64,000 nucleotides of DNA from Sulfurimonas sp. (GCF_028714975.1 NZ_JAQTLH010000001.1:62001-126000), one strand, 5' to 3'. Counted from the first letter of the stretch, positions 1-9,033 are shown. Notes: a model not told the origin generated them from the letters alone. Numbers and translations: made by a program.

Positions 1-621
1 ATAAGCACCTACGCTTCCGCCAAAGCTAAGTAGGGTATTTCCGGCAAAACCGTCTTTTGTAAAAGCGCCGTTTAGATTTGCCCTGATTTGTCCAAGCTGC
101 TCTTTTGCCGAAGCTAAGTGCGTGTATGCCTGAATGGTATTTCTGCCCTCTTTGTCATCCATAAGAGATGGTATTATCGTAGCACTGTCTATAATAGAGA
201 CGATAATTTTGGAGTAGTAAGCTCCGACATCCGGTGCACTCATGGAGAGGCTGTCTATGGCAGATCTTTTTTGAGTAAGTTCGCTTAAGTTGTTTAAAAC
301 GGAACTATCACCTTTTGTTTTTGCGTAAATTTCTCTTATTTCGCCGACTGCACTATCTACTTTTTGTCTTATCTCAGGCAGCATATCTTTGTTTTTTGTA
401 CCGTTGCTTGCGCTAAATCCGACACTCAGTCCTCGCTCTATCTGCATAAAGTGAATGGCTTTTGCTAAAGATTCGACTTCCAAAATACGGTTTTTTGTGA
501 TTGTAAGGTTCTCTTTTATGCCGATGTCATAAAATATTCTGCCGACGGACAGCGCTAAAATAACTATAATAGGAACTATTGCTAGAACCGACAATCTCGC
601 TTTTATGCTTAAGTTTTTCAT
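1..621 (-). CDS. Methyl-accepting chemotaxis / sensor protein with NIT domain (N-terminal 207 residues, cut by window edge)
   Basis: The minus strand is open from an ATG at 621 to the window edge with no stop codon. The protein begins MKNLSIKARLSV and has a membrane segment at about residues 10-27 (rich in L, I, V). A helical periplasmic region follows, containing QIERGLSVGFSASNG, the hallmark of the nitrate/nitrite-sensing NIT domain (PF08376), which is often found at the front of chemoreceptors and histidine kinases. The output domain lies outside the window, so chemoreceptor is the more likely but not the only reading. It is divergent from luxS, with 176 bp between them. Confidence 0.75.
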   Translation of the reverse strand, partial: MKNLSIKARLSVLAIVPIIVILALSVGRIFYDIGIKENLTITKNRILEVESLAKAIHFMQIERGLSVGFSASNGTKNKDMLPEIRQKVDSAVGEIREIYAKTKGDSSVLNNLSELTQKRSAIDSLSMSAPDVGAYYSKIIVSIIDSATIIPSLMDDKEGRNTIQAYTHLASAKEQLGQIRANLNGAFTKDGFAGNTLLSFGGSVGAY

Positions 622-797
622 TAACTTCTCTTTCTTTAATTTCTTTTTCTAAGCAATTCTAACATAAAAGTTTTTATTTATAATTAATATTACTTAAAAT
701 AATTTAGTTTAGCTAAAGAAATGATTTTTATATACACCTTTTTATTTTTTATGCGATAAAAAAACGATACAATAACTAAAAAATAGAGGTAATACAT

Positions 798-1301
798 ATG
801 CCGTTACTAGATAGTTTTAAAGTAGACCATACGATTATGCCCGCACCCGCAGTTCGCCGTGCAAAGGGTATGAAGACGCCAAGGGGCGATGATATAACGG
901 TGTTTGATTTGAGATTTGTTCGACCTAACAAAGAGATTTTATCTTCAGAGGGGATTCACACACTGGAGCATCTTTTTGCAGGATTTATGAGAGATCATCT
1001 AAATAGCGATAAAGTGGAGATTATCGATATCTCTCCGATGGGATGTCGCACCGGTTTTTATATGAGCCTAATCGGCACTCCGGGTGAGGCAGCCGTAGCG
1101 GACGCTTGGAGAGCTTCTATGGAAGATATACTCAAAGTAAAAGAACAAAAAGATATTCCCGAGTTAAATGCTTATCAGTGCGGAACTTATAAGATGCACT
1201 CGCTAAAAGACGCAAAAGAGATAGCTTCGGAAGTTTTAAGCAGAGGTATCGGCGTGATGGACAACGATGCGTTGGCACTTGATGAATCAAAGGTAGGATG
1301 A
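798..1301 (+). CDS. luxS: S-ribosylhomocysteine lyase LuxS (autoinducer-2 synthesis)
   Basis: LuxS cleaves S-ribosylhomocysteine to homocysteine and DPD, the autoinducer-2 precursor, as part of the activated methyl cycle. The 167-residue length is typical of the family. The metal site is complete: H54, E57 and H58 in HTLEH, and C128 in the later YQCG segment. The catalytic cysteine is C83 in MGCRTGF. The start is preceded by an AGAGG ribosome site about 9 bp upstream. It overlaps the next small gene by 4 bp (ATGA), so the two are probably translationally coupled. Confidence 0.97.
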   Translation: MPLLDSFKVDHTIMPAPAVRRAKGMKTPRGDDITVFDLRFVRPNKEILSSEGIHTLEHLFAGFMRDHLNSDKVEIIDISPMGCRTGFYMSLIGTPGEAAVADAWRASMEDILKVKEQKDIPELNAYQCGTYKMHSLKDAKEIASEVLSRGIGVMDNDALALDESKVG

Positions 1302-1606
1302 GTATGTATATTTTAATTCCGATGGATACTCAAGATAGCGATGAGGGAACTATCTCAAAAATAAATGATGTAAAAAGCTGGGCTCAGATTCTTTTAGAAG
1401 AGGGCGAAGTCGTCGAGGTCGCGTTTAATGAAGATAAAGACGCATTTTCTAATTTTAGCGAAGTGCTTATCGTGATGGATGACACTGAATATGTCTGGCC
1501 TTTTATTGAACTTGGTATGATGGTTCTTGTAGCACATACGCAAAGAAGCATTGATGATATTATGGAAGCGTTTTTATTTAGAGAGCTTAATGAATTGGCG
1601 TATTAA
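1298..1606 (+). CDS. Small conserved protein, possibly NifX/NifB-like cofactor-binding fold
   Basis: A 102-residue acidic protein whose start codon overlaps the luxS stop (ATGA); a second ATG lies two codons downstream. I do not recognise a firm family. The alternating beta-alpha pattern, an early MYILIPMD strand and a late [20 protein letters not shown] segment loosely resemble the dinitrogenase iron-molybdenum cofactor-binding fold (NifX/NifB C-terminal type). That resemblance is by eye only. There are no cysteines, so a metal-sulfur ligand role is unlikely. Its place between luxS and an mnmC-type methyltransferase does not reveal a function. Confidence 0.7.
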   Translation: MSMYILIPMDTQDSDEGTISKINDVKSWAQILLEEGEVVEVAFNEDKDAFSNFSEVLIVMDDTEYVWPFIELGMMVLVAHTQRSIDDIMEAFLFRELNELAY

Positions 1607-1609
1607 CCG

Positions 1610-2359
1610 ATGTTTGATAGTCAATTGCATGAGATGGTTTTAAGCGGGGACGGGAGCTATACCGCATACTCGAAAGAGTACGGTGAACATTACCACTCCA
1701 CGAAAGACGGTGCGCTTTATGAATCGCTTATAAAACATGTAGAACCTGCCTTTAAAATCAAAAAGGACTCTAAAGAGCTAAATATTTTAGATATCTGTTT
1801 TGGTCTTGGTTTTAATACTCTAGCAACTATTTATTACCATAAAAAGAACTCTTTTACTTCAAAACTAAATATTTTCTCACCCGAACTTGATGGCGCTCTA
1901 GTAAAATTTTTGGCGAATTTTAACTATCCAAAAGAGTTTGACGAGCTTAGGCATATTATTATAGAACTCGTAAATAATGGAGTTTACAGCGATGAAAATC
2001 TGCATATAGAGCTTTTTTTAGGCGATGCCAGAGAGTATATAAAAAAATTTCCAAAAGCCAAGTTTGATATAGTTTATCAAGATGCTTTCTCTCCCTCGGC
2101 AAATCCATCTTTGTGGACAAAAGAGTATTTTAGCGACATTAAAAACATCATAAAAGAAGACGGCGTAGTGACTACATACTCAATCGCACTTCCGACAAGA
2201 TTGGCTCTTTATGAAAACGGTTTTAGTGTTTATATAAACAGCGGAGATGGCTTTAGAGATGCAACAGTTGCCTCTTTAAGCCCTCTTAACGGGTTTACGG
2301 GCGTAGATATGGAACATAAGATAAAGTGTAATCCGGATGCGGTTTCGCTTAGGGATTGA
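1610..2359 (+). CDS. mnmD: Stand-alone MnmC-type tRNA (5-methylaminomethyl-2-thiouridylate) methyltransferase
   Basis: This is the SAM-dependent methyltransferase half of MnmC without the fused FAD oxidase half (249 residues). It would methylate nm5U at wobble position 34 of tRNA to give mnm5U. Visible marks are the N-terminal YGEHYHSTKDGALYES segment (residues 24-39), the SAM-binding ILDICFGLGFNT loop (59-70) and the DAFSPSANPSLWT catalytic segment in the second half. It fits with mnmG, encoded at 6.2 kb, which makes the cmnm5/nm5 precursor. It follows the preceding gene by 3 bp and overlaps the end of recQ, on the opposite strand, by 11 bp. Confidence 0.85.
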   Translation: MFDSQLHEMVLSGDGSYTAYSKEYGEHYHSTKDGALYESLIKHVEPAFKIKKDSKELNILDICFGLGFNTLATIYYHKKNSFTSKLNIFSPELDGALVKFLANFNYPKEFDELRHIIIELVNNGVYSDENLHIELFLGDAREYIKKFPKAKFDIVYQDAFSPSANPSLWTKEYFSDIKNIIKEDGVVTTYSIALPTRLALYENGFSVYINSGDGFRDATVASLSPLNGFTGVDMEHKIKCNPDAVSLRD

Positions 2360-4124
2360 TAACCTCTAAAAACTGCTCTCCAAACTGCTCAAACTTTTTT
2401 TCTCCGACACCGTTAACTTCGAGCATGCTTATTTTGTCACAAGGTTTGCTAGAAGCTAAATTTTTAAGCACTTTATCTGAAAAAATAATGTATGCAGGAA
2501 CTTTCAGCTCACTTGCCATCTGAGTTCTTTTGATTCTGAGTCTCTCAAAAAGTTCTTCATCAAAATCTACCGCTTCATCTCTTTTGACTTTTTTCTCTTT
2601 AACGGCTATCTCAAGTCTTGAAGATTTTATAAAGAGCTCTTTTTTACCCCTTAAAATATCTGCCGCTTCTTGGGTGAGTTTTAAAACGCTAAATTCGCCA
2701 AGCAACAGGATTTTTAATTCCAAAAGTCTTTCTAAAACAACAAACCACTCTTTTTTGCTTAAGTCTGTTCCGATGCCGTAAACTGAGAGTCTGTCTGCAC
2801 CGTTTGCTAAAAGTTTTTGCTCTTTTGAGCCTCTGAGTATGTCGATAATGTAGTTTTTTCCAAAATTTTGCTCTGTTTTATAGATAGCACTAAGTATCAT
2901 CTGCGCCTCTTTGGTGATGCTCTGTTTTTTCGCATCACCCTGCATACAGTTATCGCATCTATCCATGCATTCATCAAGAGTATCGTCAAAATACTCGGCT
3001 AGCTGTTTATGAAAGCAGATTTCGCCTGTTGCATACTTGTAAATCTTGTCTATTTTTTGAGCTAAATGCTCTTTGTACTCGCCATTTTGTATCTCATCTA
3101 AAAATCTTTTGTGCTGGGCAATATCTCCTGCATTAAAAAGCAAAAGAACTTCTGAGTCTTCACCGTCTCTTCCTGCCCTGCCTATCTCTTGATAGTAGTT
3201 TTCAAGTGATTTTGGCAACGACATATGAGCTACAAAACGGATGTCGCTTTTATCTATCCCCATCCCAAAAGCGATGGTTGCGACCATAATATTTACCTTG
3301 TCGTTTACAAAAATTTTAAAATTCTGCTCTCTTACATGTTGAGGCAGTCCTGCATGATAAGGGAGTGATTTATAGCCGTTTGTGTTAAGATAAATGCTTA
3401 ATTCTTCAGCTTTTTTTCTTGAACTTACATATATAATTCCGCTCTCATTTTTATGGCGATGTAAAAAGGCTTTGAGCTGTAAATGCCCATTGCTGACTCT
3501 TCTTTGCGCTGAGATGAAGATGTTTTTGCGAAAGATTTTGCCTTTTAAAAGCAGTGGATTTTCAAGTCTTAACTCTCTTAAAATATCATCGGTTACATGG
3601 TCGGTTGAAGTTGCGGTAAAAGCGCAAATTGAAGTGTTTGGAAAATTTGTTCTTAGATTTCCCAAAGCTCTGTAATCATCTCTAAACTCATGTCCCCATT
3701 GAGAGATACAGTGAGCTTCATCGACTACAAAAAAGTTTATATTTAACCCTCTTAGCATAGCAATCGTTGCTTGGTTGTTGAGTCTCTCGGGAGAGAGATA
3801 TAAAAATTTCAGTTCGCCATTATAGGCTTTTTGAATTATCTCATCTACTTCATCACGACTCTGAGCCGAACTTATCATATCAGCACTAATTCGTTGAGCT
3901 TTTAGGGCAGATACCTGATCTTGCATAAGTGCGATAAGGGGCGATATGACTATGCTTATGCCGTCTTTTAAAATAGTCGGAAGTTGATAAACTAACGATT
4001 TTCCGCCACCGGTCGGAAGAATCATCAGCAAATCACGCCCACTTAATATAGCATCCACACCTTCTTCTTGAAGCTCCCTAAAACTGTTATGTCCAAAATT
4101 GTTTTTTAGTGCAGCATATTTCAT
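2349..4124 (-). CDS. recQ: ATP-dependent DNA helicase RecQ
   Basis: A 3'-5' superfamily 2 helicase for recombination and fork repair. The 591 residues show the full RecQ layout. An N-terminal helicase domain has Walker A TGGGKS (38-43) and DEAH (135-138), followed by CISQWGHEFRDDY, the RecQ aromatic loop. A second helicase lobe contains the QEIGRAGRDG motif. A zinc-binding cysteine cluster (CFHKQ, then DECMDRCDNCMQ) precedes a winged-helix region. A C-terminal HRDC domain covers about residues 510-591. The start overlaps the ribE stop by one base (TAATG), so it is coupled to ribE. Confidence 0.95.
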   Translation of the reverse strand: MKYAALKNNFGHNSFRELQEEGVDAILSGRDLLMILPTGGGKSLVYQLPTILKDGISIVISPLIALMQDQVSALKAQRISADMISSAQSRDEVDEIIQKAYNGELKFLYLSPERLNNQATIAMLRGLNINFFVVDEAHCISQWGHEFRDDYRALGNLRTNFPNTSICAFTATSTDHVTDDILRELRLENPLLLKGKIFRKNIFISAQRRVSNGHLQLKAFLHRHKNESGIIYVSSRKKAEELSIYLNTNGYKSLPYHAGLPQHVREQNFKIFVNDKVNIMVATIAFGMGIDKSDIRFVAHMSLPKSLENYYQEIGRAGRDGEDSEVLLLFNAGDIAQHKRFLDEIQNGEYKEHLAQKIDKIYKYATGEICFHKQLAEYFDDTLDECMDRCDNCMQGDAKKQSITKEAQMILSAIYKTEQNFGKNYIIDILRGSKEQKLLANGADRLSVYGIGTDLSKKEWFVVLERLLELKILLLGEFSVLKLTQEAADILRGKKELFIKSSRLEIAVKEKKVKRDEAVDFDEELFERLRIKRTQMASELKVPAYIIFSDKVLKNLASSKPCDKISMLEVNGVGEKKFEQFGEQFLEVINP

Positions 4125-4735
4125 TAATATCTAGCTGATATAGAGTCGACATCATCCCATGTGAGGCTATTTTTTTTATGAGAGATGATATGTGCGACAT
4201 ATCTTGCAAACATATCCGTTTCTATGTTTATGAGTGAGCCTTTTTTATAGTTTTTAAAAAGCGTCTCTTTCATCGTATGAGGAATGATGGTAAGCCTGAA
4301 ACTATCGGGAAATACATCGTTTACGGTCAAGCTAACGCCGTCAATAGTTATTGAGCCTTTTGGGATAATGTAAGGGATAAATTTTTTATCAACCTTTATA
4401 AAAACATCAAAAGAGTTTCCGCTGTTTTTTATCTCTTTTATTTCTCCGAGGCAGTCCACATGTCCTTGCACGATATGTCCTTCAAATCTATCGCCCATCA
4501 TCATTGCAGGCTCTATATGAACTTCATTTTTGTAGTTCTCCATTGCCAAAAGCTTTTGACTCTCAGGAGATAGCTCAACGCTAAAACCGTCGTCTAAAAC
4601 TTCTATAACGGTCAAACAAGCCCCGTTTATGGCGATAGAATCACCAAGTTTTGCTTTATGTTTAGCACGAATAGTAAGTTTACTTCCGACTAAACTTTTA
4701 ACATGTGCTATTTCGCGTATCAATCCTGTGAACAT
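4124..4735 (-). CDS. ribE: Riboflavin synthase, alpha subunit
   Basis: It dismutates two molecules of 6,7-dimethyl-8-ribityllumazine to riboflavin plus the pyrimidine intermediate. The 203-residue protein is the usual tandem of two lumazine-binding barrels. It has the invariant N-terminal MFTGLI, a first-barrel GACLTV and second-barrel GVSLTV, and C-terminal helices for trimerisation. Only 3 bp separate it from the upstream toxin gene, and it shares a base with the recQ start, giving a compact minus-strand operon. No FMN riboswitch is visible upstream. Confidence 0.95.
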   Translation of the reverse strand: MFTGLIREIAHVKSLVGSKLTIRAKHKAKLGDSIAINGACLTVIEVLDDGFSVELSPESQKLLAMENYKNEVHIEPAMMMGDRFEGHIVQGHVDCLGEIKEIKNSGNSFDVFIKVDKKFIPYIIPKGSITIDGVSLTVNDVFPDSFRLTIIPHTMKETLFKNYKKGSLINIETDMFARYVAHIISHKKNSLTWDDVDSISARY

Positions 4736-4738
4736 TTA

Positions 4739-5014
4739 CTATCTCTCTTGATTATTTTTAAAAATATTTAAGATGACTATTTTTTCATCTTCAACCAAAT
4801 ATGGTATACAGTAACCTTTATATATTAAATCTCTGATATTTTCATCAAAATGGTAGAGCGATTTTCTAAATTTAAATGGCATAAACTTCAAATCATCAAT
4901 TTTTTTATTTAGTTCGCTATTAAATAAAAGAGCCTGATTTAAACTATCTTTAGCAATAAACTCTAGGGTAGATTGAAGAGAGGTTAAAAATTTTACATCT
5001 TTAGTTATTTGCAT
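4739..5014 (-). CDS. Putative RelE/ParE-superfamily toxin
   Basis: A 91-residue protein with the size and secondary-structure pattern of RelE/ParE toxins: two N-terminal helices followed by strands. The C-terminal part (FRKSLYHFDENIRDLI, then YCIPYLVEDEKIVILNIF) matches the beta-sheet core of that superfamily, in which the final strands read like VILNIFKN. Its start lies 14 bp inside the upstream partner gene, the usual type II toxin-antitoxin arrangement. The family assignment is by eye. The target (ribosome-bound mRNA or gyrase) cannot be told. The SD for its start would lie inside the antitoxin gene. Confidence 0.7.
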   Translation of the reverse strand: MQITKDVKFLTSLQSTLEFIAKDSLNQALLFNSELNKKIDDLKFMPFKFRKSLYHFDENIRDLIYKGYCIPYLVEDEKIVILNIFKNNQER

Positions 5015-5261
5015 ATTTTTCTTTTAATTTAGATATAAACAAATTCATCTCTTCATCGTATTTTTTCTCATCCAAAAGCTCTGCCTTGCCAGCTTTATAA
5101 TCATTTATTTGTTTACTTAAAGTCTCTTTGTCTTTTTGAAATTGTATATCAAAGCTGCCGCTCTCAAAAGATGTTACAACTATGTCATTTTTAAAATCAC
5201 TTAAATAGTTAAGAATTTTATTAGCGATTGAAGAGTCGTTTACATTTATAGCTATTTGCAT
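5001..5261 (-). CDS. Putative antitoxin partner of the RelE/ParE-like toxin
   Basis: An 86-residue charged protein. The N-terminal half (MQIAINVNDSSIANKILNYL) looks like a short strand plus helix. The C-terminal half is very rich in K and E (KAELLDEKKYDEEMNLFI), as expected of an antitoxin tail that wraps its toxin. The ribosome site is AAGGAAG about 6 bp before the ATG. I cannot assign it to a named antitoxin family. Its function is inferred from its size, the 14-bp overlap with the toxin and its position first in the pair. Confidence 0.65.
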   Translation of the reverse strand: MQIAINVNDSSIANKILNYLSDFKNDIVVTSFESGSFDIQFQKDKETLSKQINDYKAGKAELLDEKKYDEEMNLFISKLKEKYANN

Positions 5262-5282
5262 AATTTTCTTCCTTTTTATAAA

Positions 5283-5291
5283 ATTGTATCA
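5283..5291 (-). promoter_or_regulatory. Probable promoter of the toxin-antitoxin pair
   Basis: On the minus strand TGATACAAT gives an extended -10 (TGn before TACAAT, + strand 5283-5288), about 22 bp before the antitoxin start. It lies next to the end of the upstream Sel1 gene, so the pair probably has its own promoter. Confidence 0.5.
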
Positions 5292-5294
5292 TAG

Positions 5295-5981
5295 TTAAAA
5301 TACAATCTTGCCCTCATCTTGAAGACCTTTTATAATCTCTTTTGCTTTGGCATGTCCGTTGTAGGCAGCTTTTCGGCATAAATCAAGTGCCGTATCATGG
5401 TTTTGTTCGCACCCAATGCCTTGATCATAAAGCAGCCCCAAGTTGTAAAGCCCTTCAGCCAAACCACCATCAGCCGCTTTTTTAAAACAGATAAAACATC
5501 TTGCCTCATTTTTCTCTACGCCGTGCCCCTCTTTGTATAAAACACCCAAATTGTTAAAAGATTGCAGATGTCCTCGTTTAGCTCCCTCTTCATACCAAAA
5601 AGCAGCCTCCGAGTAGTTTTGAAGACATCCCAAGCCTCTCTCAAGCATAAGAGCAACTTCATACATTGCGGGCGGAACTTCTCTGATTGCCGCTTCCATA
5701 AAGAGTTCATGAGCCTTAAACTGGTTATGTGTGGCTCCGCCAAGCCCGTTCATGTATAAAATTGCTAAGTTATAAAGGGCATATGGTTGTTTTAACTCCG
5801 CCGCTCTCTCATAAAGCTCTAGCGCCTTTGCATCATTTTTCTCACACCCTTGAGCATTTTGATACATGTATCCTAACGATGTCATAGCATCTGCATCGCC
5901 GCTATTTGACAATTGCGTATAGAGTTCGAGTGCAGTTTTAAAATCTTTTTTATTATATGCTTCGTGTGCTTTTTTTATCAT
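5295..5981 (-). CDS. Sel1-repeat (TPR-like) protein
   Basis: A 228-residue protein made almost wholly of Sel1-like repeats of about 36 residues. Successive copies contain AMTSLGYMYQNAQGCEKN, ALYNLAILYMNGLGG, AMYEVALMLERGLGCLQN, SFNNLGVLYKEGHGVEKN and GLYNLGLLYDQGIGCEQN. Such solenoids mediate protein-protein contacts. Campylobacterota have many, some secreted cysteine-rich (Hcp-type). This one has no clear signal peptide and only scattered cysteines, so it is probably cytoplasmic. The partner is unknown. Confidence 0.85.
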   Translation of the reverse strand: MIKKAHEAYNKKDFKTALELYTQLSNSGDADAMTSLGYMYQNAQGCEKNDAKALELYERAAELKQPYALYNLAILYMNGLGGATHNQFKAHELFMEAAIREVPPAMYEVALMLERGLGCLQNYSEAAFWYEEGAKRGHLQSFNNLGVLYKEGHGVEKNEARCFICFKKAADGGLAEGLYNLGLLYDQGIGCEQNHDTALDLCRKAAYNGHAKAKEIIKGLQDEGKIVF

Positions 5982-6009
5982 TTTCTTTAAACCATATTAA
6001 AATATATTG

Positions 6010-6181
6010 TTGAACTGATTTTATGCTATAAATGAGCAAAGCCCATTTATAGGCAGAGACTAAAGTCCCTTGCAACCCCCTAAAGCTACAAAACGAAGTT
6101 TCTTTAGAAAAAACAAGTTTTTTGAGATTTGAGAGGGATTGAGCACTCTTTTTCGCAAAAGAGTACAACATCAGTGTTCAA
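6010..6181. repeat. Dispersed palindromic repeat, copy A (with imperfect inverted ends)
   Basis: The outer ends are imperfect inverted repeats: TTGAACTGAT at 6010-6019 and ATCAGTGTTCAA at 6170-6181. Inside are a hairpin built on ATAAATGAGC/GCCCATTTAT, then GGGACTTTA-type pairing (GAGACTAAAGTCCC). The shared core TTGCAACCCCCTAAAG follows, then the hairpin AAAAAACAAGTTTTTT at 6109-6124 and a second one, ACTCTTTTT/AAAAGAGT, at 6145-6164. The core recurs near 35.6 and 40.5 kb, and the end motif also at 49.5 kb. It fills the gap between the Sel1 gene and the mnmG promoter. Confidence 0.7.
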
Positions 6182-6195
6182 ATGATACTCAAAAA

Positions 6196-6204
6196 TGATA
6201 AAAT
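6196..6204 (+). promoter_or_regulatory. Probable mnmG promoter (extended -10)
   Basis: TGATAAAAT gives a TGn-extended -10 (hexamer 6199-6204) about 27 bp before the mnmG start. There is no clear -35, which is usual for Campylobacterota vegetative promoters. Confidence 0.45.
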
Positions 6205-6230
6205 TCGCTTTAAGATAGACGGAGCAGTGT

Positions 6231-8105
6231 ATGAATTATGATGTAATAGTAATCGGCGGTGGACATGCGGGAGTAGAAGCTTCTCTCTCGTGTGCAAGAA
6301 TGGGTAGTAAAACTTTGCTAATCTCTATGTTGGCGGAAAATGTCGGTGCAACGAGCTGTAACCCTGCAATCGGCGGTTTGGCAAAGGGGCATTTGGTGCG
6401 TGAGATTGATGCGTTGGGCGGAGAAATGGGACTTATAACCGATGAAGCGGGGATACAGTTTCGTATACTCAATGAGACAAAGGGTCCTGCCGTTCGCGGA
6501 AGTCGTGCTCAAATCGATATGGACAGATACCGTGTAATCGCCAGAAACAAAATCCTAACCACTCCAAACCTTGACCTTGTTCAAGAGATGGCGGAGTCGC
6601 TTATCGTTGAAGATGGCGAAGTAAAAGGTGTCATAACTAACCTTTTAAACGAGTACGGCGCTAAAAAAGTAATCATCACAAGCGGAACATTTTTGCGTGG
6701 TGTTATCCATGTCGGTGAGATAAAACAGATAGGCGGACGATTTGGCGAGCAGAGCAGTGAAGGTCTTAGTGCATCGCTTCGAGCGTGCGGTTTGGAGATG
6801 GGAAGACTCAAAACAGGAACATGTGCCAGAGTTGATGCTTCATCTATTGATTTTTCCGTTATGGAGAGACAAGACGGCGATGAGATTCCAAGCCCGTTTA
6901 GCTTTAGAACCGACCGCAAAGAGTTTAGAAAAACTAAAAAGCAGGTTCCGTGTTTCATAGCCTACACAAACGAAAACACTCATAATATTATAGAGAGCAA
7001 TTTTTACCGCGCACCGCTTTTTACGGGTCAAATCGAGGGAACTGGACCGAGATACTGCCCAAGTATAGAGGATAAAATCAACCGTTTTCGCGATAAAGAC
7101 AGACATCATCTCTTTATCGAGCCGCAAACTTTTGAAAATACCGAGTGTTACATTAACGGTATGAGTACATCTCTTCCGCCTGATGTTCAACAACAGATGA
7201 TTCACTCCGTTAAAGGTATGGAAAATGCAAAAATTGTTCGTTACGGATACGCTATCGAGTATGATTTTGTGGACCCAAGAGAGTTAAAACACTCTCTTGA
7301 GACTAAAAAAATCAAAGGACTTTATCTAGCAGGACAGATTAACGGAACAACAGGTTATGAAGAAGCAGCCGCTCAAGGACTAATGGCGGGGATAAATGCA
7401 TCGCTTAGCCTGCAAAACAAAGAGTCTCTTATTTTGCGCCGCGATGAAGCTTACATAGGTGTTTTGATAGATGATTTGGTTACAAAAGGAACAAAAGAGC
7501 CTTACCGTATGTTCACATCTCGCGCCGAGTACAGACTGCTTTTGCGCGAGGAGTCGGCAGATACCAGACTTAGCCGTTACGGACATGAAATAGGACTAAT
7601 AAGTGATGATGTTTATAAGAGAGTCGTATTTAAAGATGAGCAGATTCAAGAGGGTTTGAGAGTTTTAAATGAGACTACATTTACCCCAAACAAAGAGTTT
7701 ATAGCATTTTTAGAGTCAATCGGCGAAGAGAAAATAAGCGATAGTATAACCGCGCAACAACTCGTTGCCAGAAAGAGTTTTGATATACAAAAGATGGTAA
7801 AAATCGTTCCTCAGTTTGACAAGTATGACGAGTACATAAAAGAGGAAATTTTGGTTGAGGGAAAATATGCTCGTTATGTTGAAAAACAAGCTCAAGAGAT
7901 AGAGAAAATGAAAAAATATCTCAAAGTAGAAATTCCGCAAAGCTTTAGCTTTAAAACGATAAGCGGACTAAGCAAAGAGATAGTAGAAAAACTAGAGAAG
8001 TTCAATCCGCCGACACTTCAAGCAGCATCGCAAATCAGCGGAATAACCCCCGCAGCAATTGAAATTTTGCATATATTTATAAAAATCGAACAAAAAAAGA
8101 GATAG
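6231..8105 (+). CDS. mnmG: tRNA uridine 5-carboxymethylaminomethyl modification enzyme MnmG (GidA)
   Basis: An FAD enzyme that, with the GTPase MnmE, adds the aminomethyl or carboxymethylaminomethyl group to wobble U34. The 624 residues show an N-terminal dinucleotide fold [14 protein letters not shown] (FAD loop GGGHAG). It also has the family signatures [16 protein letters not shown] and [17 protein letters not shown], and a C-terminal helical domain with [12 protein letters not shown] for MnmE and tRNA contact. Length is normal. mnmE is not in the window, but the downstream modifying enzyme is encoded at 1.6 kb. Confidence 0.97.
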   Translation: MNYDVIVIGGGHAGVEASLSCARMGSKTLLISMLAENVGATSCNPAIGGLAKGHLVREIDALGGEMGLITDEAGIQFRILNETKGPAVRGSRAQIDMDRYRVIARNKILTTPNLDLVQEMAESLIVEDGEVKGVITNLLNEYGAKKVIITSGTFLRGVIHVGEIKQIGGRFGEQSSEGLSASLRACGLEMGRLKTGTCARVDASSIDFSVMERQDGDEIPSPFSFRTDRKEFRKTKKQVPCFIAYTNENTHNIIESNFYRAPLFTGQIEGTGPRYCPSIEDKINRFRDKDRHHLFIEPQTFENTECYINGMSTSLPPDVQQQMIHSVKGMENAKIVRYGYAIEYDFVDPRELKHSLETKKIKGLYLAGQINGTTGYEEAAAQGLMAGINASLSLQNKESLILRRDEAYIGVLIDDLVTKGTKEPYRMFTSRAEYRLLLREESADTRLSRYGHEIGLISDDVYKRVVFKDEQIQEGLRVLNETTFTPNKEFIAFLESIGEEKISDSITAQQLVARKSFDIQKMVKIVPQFDKYDEYIKEEILVEGKYARYVEKQAQEIEKMKKYLKVEIPQSFSFKTISGLSKEIVEKLEKFNPPTLQAASQISGITPAAIEILHIFIKIEQKKR

Positions 8106-8107
8106 TT

Positions 8108-8974
8108 GTGAAAATATTCTATTATGTCCATACGGGTCACAGAATAGGGCTTGATAGATTTAGAAGAGCATGTACTATTATCCGTGCTTTGGGAGATGTA
8201 GACATTACTCTGCTTTGTTCGGATTTTCGTATAGCTCATCAAGCAAGAGATTTTGGAGTTAAGAACTCTGTCGGCATAGATGATGTTAGAAATATCCCAA
8301 AAATAGCAAATCACGGCGATAAAATCATTTTTGATTCCGATGAAGCAAATCCTTTCATGTTAGACGATATGCGAAAATATTTTTCTACTTTTATTCGAAT
8401 AAGCGATGACAAAAATGATAAAAAAGCAGATAATGAGTTTCTAATCTCTACATATTTGAGCGGTGAGAATATTTGTAACACTATTGTTGTAGATGAGAAA
8501 TATTTTAAACAAGAAGAAAAAACAATCAAATTGTCATATTTTTTCGGCGATGATGATTATGAGAAAGATTTAGAGAAACATTTAGCGTTTGTAGATGGCT
8601 TAAACCCTCATCTGCAGCTTGGTTTCTACTACTTTTTTGATTATGAAGATATGTTAAAAAATAGATTTAAAAATCATTATGAGTTTGAAGAGTATGATGA
8701 GACTATTAAAAAATCGCAAATTCTTATATCTGCTTCACCGCAAGCCGTTTTAGAGTCTCTCGCGTCCGGTTCAAAGCCAGTATATGTGCAAAGAGATGAC
8801 TATACGACAAATTTTTTAGAGCTGTTTGAGAGCTTAAATATACCTATAGTGAAAAATTATGACAAAGCGTATCTTATCGATATTATAAACTCAATAAATA
8901 ATCATAACTATTTCAAAATGGAACACAATTGCGAAAAAGTAGCAATTTTTATAAAGAATAGCTTAAATTTATAA
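8108..8974 (+). CDS. Uncharacterised glycosyltransferase-like (GT-B-type) protein
   Basis: A 288-residue protein starting with GTG two bases after mnmG. The front has YYVHTGHRIGLDRFRRA, a glycine-rich loop like the one that opens MurG/PseG-type GT-B enzymes. The back has ILISASPQAVLESLASGSKPVYVQRDD, the pattern of a donor-binding helix with a conserved E and G. Between them lie acidic, low-complexity stretches. I cannot name a substrate. The fold assignment is by eye. The tight link to mnmG suggests co-transcription without indicating a role. It could be a PseG-like hydrolase instead of a transferase. Confidence 0.6.
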   Translation: MKIFYYVHTGHRIGLDRFRRACTIIRALGDVDITLLCSDFRIAHQARDFGVKNSVGIDDVRNIPKIANHGDKIIFDSDEANPFMLDDMRKYFSTFIRISDDKNDKKADNEFLISTYLSGENICNTIVVDEKYFKQEEKTIKLSYFFGDDDYEKDLEKHLAFVDGLNPHLQLGFYYFFDYEDMLKNRFKNHYEFEEYDETIKKSQILISASPQAVLESLASGSKPVYVQRDDYTTNFLELFESLNIPIVKNYDKAYLIDIINSINNHNYFKMEHNCEKVAIFIKNSLNL

Positions 8975-8995
8975 TTAATTAAAACTATTTTAGTA

Positions 8996-9001
8996 TATAA
9001 T
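8996..9001 (+). promoter_or_regulatory. Probable petABC promoter (-10)
   Basis: TATAAT at 8996-9001 within an AT-rich stretch, 32 bp before petA, whose own ribosome site is GGAAAGAGAG. It stands in the 59-bp gap after the preceding gene. Confidence 0.5.
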
Positions 9002-9033
9002 CAGCCTTTTATTTTACAGGAAAGAGAGCAAAC

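Noticed and set aside
2530-3675. Two plus-strand reading frames inside recQ
   Set aside because: Antisense shadows; the minus strand encodes a complete RecQ with all motifs.
5953-6171. A 72-codon minus-strand reading frame across the repeat upstream of mnmG
   Set aside because: It runs through the dispersed repeat copy A and into the Sel1 gene start; no ribosome site and low-complexity product.
6236-8314. Several minus-strand frames opposite mnmG and the following gene
   Set aside because: Shadows of a clear MnmG; products have no motif and no ribosome site.
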